From Aphrocallistes beatrix (Eukaryota > Porifera > Hexactinellida > Sceptrulophora > Aphrocallistidae), in NCBI GenBank assembly GCA_963281255.1, contig OY725500.1:2046001-2110000 (forward strand): a stretch of 64,000 nt of DNA, in the 5' to 3' direction. The translations under genes and the position numbers were made by a program. This document shows positions 56,635-64,000 of the stretch, in pieces (position 1 is the stretch's first letter; each line of letters opens with the position of its first letter). The notes under the pieces are model-generated. The model did no database searches. It saw only the letters and a list, made by a program, of their open reading frames with translations, and had not been told where the DNA came from.

Positions 56635-57860
56635 TATATTACTTGACGCATTGTCCAGATTTATTGCAGTAGAAAGTAATCTCTTGCTACAACGGCTGCC
56701 AGGAACCCTTTTCTAGGTGGTATTCGAACATCAAGCAAAGAATCACTTGTTTGACGAAGCTAAGTCTTTCGGATATCCTAACGGACGCCGGATGTTATGG
56801 TGTGGTGTGACGTTTAGTAATCCCTAAGTCGTGGCACAGCTCGTTCACCGCTAACCTATCCACATTCTTCCCATGAGCTGTGAGCATACTATTTGCTATG
56901 CCATGTCCACGATAGACCCATCCTTCCATGAATGCGTTAAAAATGGGCATGGTGGTCTGGTCTTTCAACAGGATTGCATCGACGTGATGTGAAAAGAGAA
57001 CTATGAGTAAGAAGTGTCTGTAGCCGCCATTGCGCAGTGTCGTATTCAGCAGGTTAATAGTAAATTAACCTCCGTTATCTGTCTGGAAGATGTGAGGTGC
57101 TCCATGTTAACAGAATATAGAGATCATGTGTTCGCATACCTTCAGCTGACTTCGTTTTAAGCGTTCTCACCACAATAAACTTTCTAAAGCAGTCCTGGTC
57201 ATCTGAAGTTCTAGGTTTATCAAACCCATCTTCTCTAAACTCCTCCATATTACCAGTTCCGTGCTCTGCTTCTTCGCCGACTTGTTCGGCTGCTTCTTCA
57301 GGATGTATGACGATTGGGAGTCCCATTTCACACTTAAATGTGAAGAACAATCAGGAAGATTGATGGGCTTGGCATTTTCCGAAGACCAGTTTTTCTGGAA
57401 ACTTTCTTCACTGTACCGTCACCATGCGGAATATCGTGAAGTAGTATATCCTCTTCACAGAAATGTCTCACACACAGATGAAGACTCTCGCCAATTTCCA
57501 TGCATCATCTCTATGGAGAAACCTTCGTCATTAATCCTGCATTTCTTTGGACCAGTGATTCAACATTTCAAACTGGAACGTAATCAGTGCCGTCTTTAAT
57601 TGGAGCAGAAGTTGGCTATACTACGTACACCTATTTGGCATACTGCTAAGAAAAATGTGAGAATGAATAAATTGGGAATTAGGAAGAAAATGTATGAAAT
57701 ATTGTAGGTAATACAATATAAACTAACAATGATACTTATCCTATATTATACACTGCATTTTATCGAAGTCAAATTTATTTCAAACATTATGGTTTGTTTA
57801 CAAAATAGACTTTTATTTGGCAAAATTGGTACCGTGAATATTTGTAGTTACGTAGGCTGT
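56635..57860 (-). pseudogene. THAP-integrase element, copy 2
   Basis: Same sequence and order as 30680-31855: minus-strand THAP half-finger (IGESLHLCVRHFCEEDILLH, HGDGT, then PSPSIFLIVLHI), acidic linker, KFIVVRTLKTKSAEG integrase piece, then the second integrase region with HGIANSMLTAHGKN-like sequence. The plus-strand right end carries ACCGTGAATATTTGTAGTTA then CGTAGGCTG, a diverged copy of the terminal repeat; the other terminus is lost to the D repeat. Many stops. Its shared structure with copy 1 shows the THAP-integrase arrangement existed before the copies separated. Confidence 0.6.
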
Positions 57861-58280
57861 GGTAGTCGCATTTTAGTGTTCATTGGTTATGTTGGCTTAA
57901 CTCATTTGTGTGGAATGTGAGTTATGTGGCTTTTCACACCTGTTTTCACAGATTTGAGATAAATTTTGGCTTTTTCGGAGTGGAGTGTTGATATGGAAGC
58001 GGGGAAGTGAAGTGTTTTTGTGGGGGAGGCATTTGGCTCAAAAAATCAGGCGTTTTGCGCTTTCAATTCGATGAAATAGTAGATTGTAACTGATAGTTGA
58101 TAGGTTGGTATTTTCATTAGAATTTAGTCACATACAACATTAGTGTATTACGGGAATGTATTGTTTTACTGCATATTATTTCTATTATTCATTTATAATA
58201 CCTCACTTGACAACACTAATTGCATAAATTATTATTTGGACGATGGCTTGTGTCGCACCTGACTCTACTTCCAATTACAG
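57861..58280. other. No recognised feature
   Basis: Spacer without repeats from the families seen elsewhere. GTGGGGGAGGCATTTGGCTC around 58020 is locally GC-richer. Possible intron of the gene with the exon at 58281. Confidence 0.35.
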
Positions 58281-58379
58281 AGGAATCGAATACTCCTAAA
58301 AGATTGTGCTCTTCGTGAAAATGGTATCGAGCTAGTCCAAAGACCTGTGAATTACTACCAAAACAACAAGAATCCAAGG
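58281..58379 (+). CDS. Isolated candidate internal exon, 33 codons
   Basis: Bounded by CCAATTACAG at the left and GTGAGT at the right, length 99 nt (phase 0 at both ends). It reads RNRILLKDCALRENGIELVQ, then RPVNYYQNNKNPR. Charged, protein-like composition. No partner exon was identified on either side; function unknown. It could be host gene or a relic. Confidence 0.4.
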
Positions 58380-58830
58380 GTGAGTTATTTCTTAAGTAAT
58401 GTAATTATTCTAGAATCCTGCATATACTCAAGTTGGGTAGAAACAATTGACTGAATTTAAAAGAATAAGAAAAAGTGTCTACCATCCCAAATTTAGTGAA
58501 TGCAATCCTCGTTACTATAAAACGTGGGCATAAGTACCTTTTTAATTCGGATAATCCAATTTATCTAAACGTGTTCCAAATTAATTTCGAAAGCCTTCTG
58601 GTTGTCAGCTTGGAAATGCAAAATGTAATTTTGGCCTTAAGATTTCCAATAGTCAACTTCAGCCGGACTGTTAGCTTATATCATGAAAAAGAACATTGTA
58701 AACAAGAAACCTACTGTTGAGTGCTTGAAATTCGTTAATGATGTTTAGAAAATGTTCAATGTGAATTGGATAGGGAAGAATAGTTGTTTAACCACGATAT
58801 ATCTACACGTACACCCTCAACAGAAAATTT
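58380..58830. other. No recognised feature
   Basis: Possible intron sequence after the candidate exon. A short ORF from 58475 (VSTIPNLVNAILVTIKR) has no recognised similarity. Confidence 0.3.
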
Positions 58831-58850
58831 TATGCAGAACTTTGAATATA

Positions 58851-59269
58851 CAGTGGAACCTCCATAATCCGGCATTCAATGGGAGACGAAAATAATCTCG
58901 GATTAGCAAATTGTCGGATTATCGAATAACCTCCATAATCCGACATTTGTGGAAAATCAGCAAAATGTCGGATTATAGAGGCAAAATAACCTCCATAATC
59001 CGACAATATTTGACAGACGAATAATTTGTCTGATCAAAGAGGTAAAATAACCCCTCCATATTCCGACATTATTTGATAGACGAAAAAATTGTCGGATTAT
59101 ACAGGTCGAATTTGCATTACTGGAAAATCATTAAATTGTCGGATTCCGGAATAGCGAGGTGTCGGATTATAGAGGTTGTTTTCTATAGAAAAACGATCCG
59201 TGAACAGAAATAATGTCGGTTAAGGGAAATGTCGGATTACAGAGGTGTCGGATTACGGAAGTTCCACTG
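58851..59269. mobile_element. 419-bp pogo-type MITE (P4) with amplified inner repeats
   Basis: TA-flanked; CAGTGGAACCTCCATAATCC at the left, inverse ATTACGGAAGTTCCACTG at the right. The phrase CCTCCATAATCCGACA recurs four times at spacings of about 60 bp on the left side, each paired with a downstream TGTCGGATTAT. The inside is a series of hairpins. Confidence 0.9.
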
Positions 59270-59562
59270 TATTAGAAAATAGCAAATCAAATCATGGAAT
59301 ATGTGTCCAAATGTAGCTATTAGGCTAAACAATCAATACAATCGTTATTAATAATGTAGTATACAGAAAGATTGAAGCACTTTTCATAATTATTTTGGAA
59401 CTTCTAGCCTTGGACCTCTCAGATTCGGTTAAAACCCCCATTTAAGGTCCAAAAAGAGAGCTCTCTATCTCTCGAAAAATATGCCCAAATCCTTAGGTCT
59501 CAATTCCTAACATACATTTTAACGGTATATACGTGATCTATGATTCATTGATAATAATTGTA

Positions 59563-60899
59563 CTACGGGCGTTCAATAAGTAGTCGTTATTGCAATTTAT
59601 CTTGGTTGTTCCATTTAATTCAGAATTGGGTTAGCATATCTAATGTAGCCCTACCGATGCTCTTTCAAATGATACTTTACTTTTTCAATTCTGAGCTTTG
59701 GTTTTTATACTGTGGCTATTATTAGTTTGGCATTTTTATATACTGGCATTTATTATGGCTTCCGAGAGTGCATATTTCAAAACTGAGCAGCGAGCCTATG
59801 TAAAGATTCATACACTGCTCCAAGTTTCTTCAACCGACATCCACAAGGATTTGATGGAGGTTTATAATGATAGAACTCTTCCATATTCCACGATAGTTGA
59901 CAGGACCCGACGTTTTCGTGAGGGAAGAGAGTCGATAGAAGATAAGTCCAGAGTAGGGAGGCCGATTTCCGGCGCCAGTGACAAATTTGTCCTCGAGGTT
60001 TCCGAATTACTTGAAGAAGACCCCCTATTTCATTGGTGGAGATAGCTAATGCAGTTGGGGTCTCAACGGGAACCGCTCATACCATTGTGCATGACAATTT
60101 GGAATTTAGGAAAATCTGCGCTCGGTGAGTCCCGCATGCACTAGCACAGGCCCAGAAAACCAAGAGGGTTCAATGTGCTAAAAAGTTGCTTTCTGACTTC
60201 GATAGAACCGACTCCAGGAGTCTATTCGAGATCGTGACTGGTGATGAGACTTGGGTGCGTTATAGCGAGCCTTTGTCAAAGGAAGCTAACAAAGTATGGG
60301 TAGCTAAAGGCCAGGACCCACCAATAATTCCTCGATATGACTTCCGGAACCCCAAGGTTATGTACTGCATATTTTTTGATTCTTATGGTCCAGTGTGCCA
60401 GATTTGTGTCCCCAAGAATACCACTATTACTGGATCATTTTACATGAGTGAGTGCCTATCTGAGGTTGAGAAATTCTACCACAATCGACGGCCAAGGACT
60501 GGAACTCGAGGATTGAGATTATTGCATGATAATGCCCGACCCCACTAGACCAAGCTGGTAAGGGAAAAGTTGGAAAGTCTGAGAGTTGTAGAGCTAGATC
60601 ATCCTCCCTAATCACCAGACCTCGCTCCATGCGACTTTTGGCTCTTCCCTAAGCTGAAGAAACACCTTTCAGGGAGGGAATTCGAAAGTCGGCCTCACCT
60701 CGGATCGGCGATTTTTCAGTATATGAAAGGTATACCACGTGGAGACTTCAAAAAAGTTTTTTGGATTGGATTAAGAGGCTAATACTAGTTATACAGCATC
60801 AAGGAGAGTAGTTCGAGAAATTGCAGCATTGATATTAATTATATTACTTGTTTTGGGGAAAGTATACTATGATAACGACTACTTATTGAATGCCCGTAG
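59563..60899 (+). mobile_element. mariner transposon, 1,337 bp, TIRs and TA duplication intact
   Basis: TIRs CTACGGGCGTTCAATAAGTA and CTACGGGCATTCAATAAGTA (inward from the right) continue through GTCGTTAT. Flanked by TA at 59561-59562 and 60900-60901. It contains one transposase gene with several stops and a frameshift. Confidence 0.92.
59755..60783 (+). pseudogene. mariner transposase (DD34D)
   Basis: Starts MASESAYFKTEQRAYVKIHT. The N-terminal helix-turn-helix region contains FREGRESIEDKSRVGRPIS. A frameshift at about 60045 precedes RVQCAKKLLSDF. The catalytic part has VTGDETWVRY (first Asp), LLHDNARPH-stop (second Asp) and SPDLAPCDFWLFPKLKKHL (third Asp). I count 34 residues between the second and third Asp, so DD34D. 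Stops replace residues after ARPH and in HPP-stop-SPDL. Length matches about 345 codons. It is likely inactive. Confidence 0.9.
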
Positions 60900-61045
60900 T
60901 ACTACCTCCTATGGATGTTAAGTTTTAGATTTTTATAATGTGATGACGTAGTTTTTTCAAAATCTAGCTTGGAAACTAAAAGTCGTAGACTCTCGTTCTA
61001 ACTTCCTAATATACAATTTAGAAGCTCTTTATTGATTCTATACTT

Positions 61046-62049
61046 ACCAATCCTCCAGGGAAATGGCTTATGATCCAGGGATTTTGAGCTTTTAACTAGC
61101 CTATAATAATTTCCATTAATGCAATATAGTTTAGGAATTTATTGAGTAATTTTATGTTCCTCATTATTTAGCAAGTAATCAGGGATCCTGGAAAATTTCC
61201 GGGACTCACGAATTTCGAACGCGTAAGGTAACATTACAGGGTGACAATTAAGTTCTGATACAAGCTTCATTAAGTATAAAATTTATTATACTCAAACGAT
61301 CTTAGTTATTATGGTCCTTAGAGATTGTAATTCGAATATTTTCAATGATTTTAAAAGATTTTTGATTCTAAGACTTAGAAATGTGTTTTGTATGGCGAGT
61401 TTGAAGAAAAAAACGTGTCCTGGTACGCAGCGAAAATCGCGAATCAGGGCCCACTGCTTCTGTAAAAAATGTCTTCATAATCGATGTTCCATGACGATTT
61501 AGCACCAGATACCTTTCATTCACCATAGAAAAATTTCATAAATCCCTGAATTGATTATCAGAAACGAGAAAAAGTTATTCATTCGCAGTTCAAATTAGGT
61601 ACATTTTGCAAAATCCTCCAAAATTGCACTTTTTTTCACATCATAAAAAAATCTGATCCAATTGGTCCTCAAAATGCACTGATCTGAACATCCTATATTT
61701 CTACAAATTTAGAGTATTCGAGGAAAATGTGTGAGCTAACTTTTCCTAGAATTTGAAGACTCTTTGAAGATAACTTGAAAAGCAGTGGGCCCTGATACCC
61801 GATTTTCGCTCCGTGCCAGGACACATTTTTTCTTCAAACTCACCATACAAAACACATTTCTAAGTCTTAGAATCGAAAAATCTTTTAAAATCATTGAAAA
61901 TATTCGAATTACAATCTCTAAGGACCATAATAACTAAGATCGTTTGAGTATAATAAATTTTATACCTAATGAAGCTTGTAACAGAACTTAATTGTCACTG
62001 TATGTATGATGTACCTTTTTTAAATATTTTACTTGTCCTTTTCGAAATC
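61046..62049. mobile_element. Unclassified insertion between TGATTCTA repeats
   Basis: Family A sequence is interrupted between two copies of the 8-bp word TGATTCTA (about 61034-61044 and 62046-62056). The insert holds the 764-bp long-TIR MITE plus about 190 bp to its left (ATTTCCATTAATGCAATATA) and about 50 bp to its right. The outer ends are not inverted repeats, so the class is unknown. Confidence 0.5.
61237..62000. mobile_element. 764-bp long-TIR element (Tc1/mariner type MITE)
   Basis: TA-flanked. Termini CAGGGTGACAATTAAGTTCT / CAGTGACAATTAAGTTCTGT begin arms of about 225-250 bp that stay nearly complementary through CAGGGCCCACTGCTT (61446 and 61782). The centre is about 270 bp. ORFs inside the arms are incidental. 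Confidence 0.88.
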
Positions 62050-62857
62050 TTTGTGATTCTAAACCGATGGATTATACTTTGTAGTGCTAGAAATATGAAT
62101 TGTTATACACAATCATCTCAAAAAGTACGAGGTTAGGGGCCTCATGGAAATTTGTGGATTTTCAGTATACCTTTGCTATTTTACTAAAATTGTTTGGAAT
62201 ATATCTAATTCATCTTTATAAATGCGATTAAATGCCCATGAATGCTTATATTTTATTTACCCTTAATAACTAATTTTACATTGTTCTTAACATTAAAACT
62301 TATAATACCTATATTTCGGGACTTTAAAATTTCAAAATTGACCAAAATTAAAATTGGTTTGAGATAGAGGGTTAAATTTCAGTTGTTTCATATTCATTAG
62401 GCGATAAACGTAAGACCACTCGATTTTTGATATATTATAGCTTAGTTATATTATTGCTGATATACCAAAAGAAAACAGACGTTTGGGGGGTTTTCGGTGC
62501 TTTTTTACAATCCCATATAAAATTTACAATATTTGTCATTTAACTTTCTTTTAGTCCTACGAGGTGGCCAATATGATAGACTATCTATGATTCGATTTTG
62601 GAAGCATTTGTCTCCTTGGAATGTCCTAAAAAATATTTTGAGTGTCCTGGGCTCTACTATTAGGATGTGGTAGCGAAAAACGAAAAAAAGGGCTAGAGAC
62701 ACTGTATCTCAAAAACTAGAAATGGAATCAAAAATGTTTTGTATTCGTTGATATCTTTCAAAATCCACTACGTACCTCCGCTTAACATAGATATCTCACT
62801 TTTTAACATAGGCTGCAAGCCAATCCGAAGTTTTTTTCACTAGCGGTAACCTTAAGC

Positions 62858-63180
62858 ATGTCCAGGGAGACCACTTCTATCTATACACCATCGAGTTTCA
62901 AAAGCGCAGTCTCCCTCATGCACTCATGATGGGAGTCCATATGATCACCGCGAATCATTCAAGCTGAGCTTGCAAAAGCTGCGCCTTGTCTAGCAATAAT
63001 TGCAGATTTGCAGATACCAATATACCTTTACTGAATACTGACCAGTTGAATGCATATCACTATTATGGAGTCTATAGACAATCTTATTGCTGAAACAATG
63101 CATTTTTGGTTGATGGTCCCGGCGACTGGAAAAACATTTTGTAAATAGGAATTGGTTTCACAGGGTCCTGCTGGATCCCT
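62858..63180 (+). pseudogene. Helitron Rep/helicase remnant
   Basis: 62867-62965 reads DHFYLYTIEFQKRSLPHALM, close to the Helitron helicase-like N-terminal block (I-E-F-Q-K-R-G-L-P-H-x-H). 63040-63150 reads LNTDQLNAYHYYG and, shifted, NLIAETMHFWLMVPATGKTF, matching the start of the Pif1-type helicase with its Walker A G-P-A-G-T-G-K-T (one Gly lost). The large interior between these blocks is deleted. It directly follows the A element's terminal TTAA. Confidence 0.6.
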
Positions 63181-64000
63181 GTCATCCTCAGAGATATTCC
63201 GTAACTCTGGAGTAGAAACGAAAACTCATATCCATTTGGATATATTCATGGTATCATTAATGGTTAGATTGATATTATGGTTTTTGGAATACCTCACGTT
63301 TGACCATATTCTTAACCCAAACGCCACCCTAAGTGGAATAGTTTGCTCTTATCGCAAACCATAACTTTCAAGTCCTTAGGGTTCCTAGTTCGACCTAGGG
63401 CAATGTGCAATTACTCTAAATGCAATAACTTTGCCGCCAATGGTAGATCATTGGAACAGAGATTTCTTATCCCAAACTAAAAGCTTAGCTCCCTATATAA
63501 GCTTGGATAAAGCACTCTGTTTAAGGTTATATTACACACAGATAGTTCATTTAATGTGATAGAAACTTTCTACTTAGAGTGGACAGTTCTCCTTCCTTCT
63601 AGGAGGAGAGCTGCTATCCCAGATGAAGCCATTGCTAGTGCGATTTACCACGGGAGCTAATCTTAGCCAGCAATGTATTAATTAGTGCAGTAGTACGTCT
63701 ATTAGGTACTGTCAATCGCTTCTCACTGAACATGAGCACTCAGTTAACCATATATATCGACATGAATCCAGAGGTTGATTGTAGCACATGAGAACGCTTT
63801 TGTGAATATTATTGCTAGCTGTTTAGGACGATGTTATAGATCCCTATAAATATGGCTATCACAAATGTTTGAGGACACTTTAGCTATGTGCCTTGTAAAT
63901 GGGGACGATAATTGTCTTTACCGTTCTTTATCTCATATCATATATTGTACCTAAGTTGACTAATTCATTGAAAGATGATGAAGAATTATGAATTTTTCAA
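63181..64000. other. No recognised feature (possible further Helitron decay)
   Basis: Compositionally less AT-rich than most of the window but with no frame longer than about 70 codons. Weakly protein-like pieces could be Helitron helicase remnants. No Helitron 3' hairpin/CTRR end was found. Confidence 0.3.

Larger units (their letters stand above)
58831..62855. mobile_element. Family A element expanded by at least three nested insertions
   Basis: A-family sequence appears in order at 58831-58848 (CAGAACTTTGAATATA), 59272-59560, 60902-61045 and 62050-62855, ending in a decayed terminus CACTAGCGGTAACCTTAA. Between these lie a pogo MITE, a mariner and a unit with a long-TIR MITE. The left terminus is missing. 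The flanks of each insertion rejoin to family A consensus. Confidence 0.85.

Noticed and set aside
61311-61502. 63-codon ORF
   Set aside because: Lies wholly in one arm of the long-TIR element and is mirrored in the other arm.

Overview
The window is AT-rich, repeat-saturated nuclear DNA from a eukaryote, most likely an invertebrate animal. No operons or ribosome binding sites are seen. The few host-like genes have short spliceosomal introns (40, 89 and 221 nt). The mobile elements (ZMYM1-like hAT, mariner, pogo-type MITEs, Ty3/gypsy, APE-type LINE, Helitron, THAP-domain elements, TTAA-flanked DNA transposons) are a metazoan-style mix. A sponge or another early-branching animal would fit, but the sequence does not fix the taxon.

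Host-like genes are sparse: a TM2-type cysteine-rich membrane protein (minus strand, 10.5-11.2 kb); a two-exon gene of unknown function (17.1-18.2 kb) whose last codons carry a hAT MITE insertion; a small two-exon gene (20.03-19.58 kb, minus); a decayed Ulp1-like protease with a PHD-like finger (19.4-18.85 kb, minus); and one isolated, well-bounded exon (58.28 kb).

Most of the rest is layered mobile DNA. 0-14 kb: a MULE-type transposase tail, repeat family D (GC-rich palindromic cassette), TTAA-flanked families A and B, pogo-type MITEs and small hAT MITEs. 14-17 kb: an A element carrying a foldback that itself carries a MITE. 20-25.7 kb: a minisatellite of ~80-bp units, then fused A and B copies. 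26.3-29.5 kb: a structurally complete hAT with an 8-bp target duplication and a stop-interrupted transposase. 30.3-31.9 and 56.6-57.9 kb: two copies of a THAP-plus-integrase element. 33-43.6 kb: broken hAT pieces, two more foldbacks and a complete 1.93-kb A element. 45-47.2 kb: a LINE endonuclease remnant and a hAT fragment. 50.5-54.4 kb: a fourth foldback and a broken gypsy element interrupted by two D copies. 58.8-62.9 kb: an A copy nested with a pogo MITE, a mariner and a long-TIR element. 62.9-63.2 kb: a Helitron remnant.

The most unusual signal is a set of four foldback elements (15.1, 35.3, 39.5 and 50.5 kb). They share one architecture, inverted arms built from 4-9 tandem copies of a 22-31 bp unit, but their unit sequences look unrelated. 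Second is the THAP-integrase element, with terminal inverted repeats and no visible reverse transcriptase.
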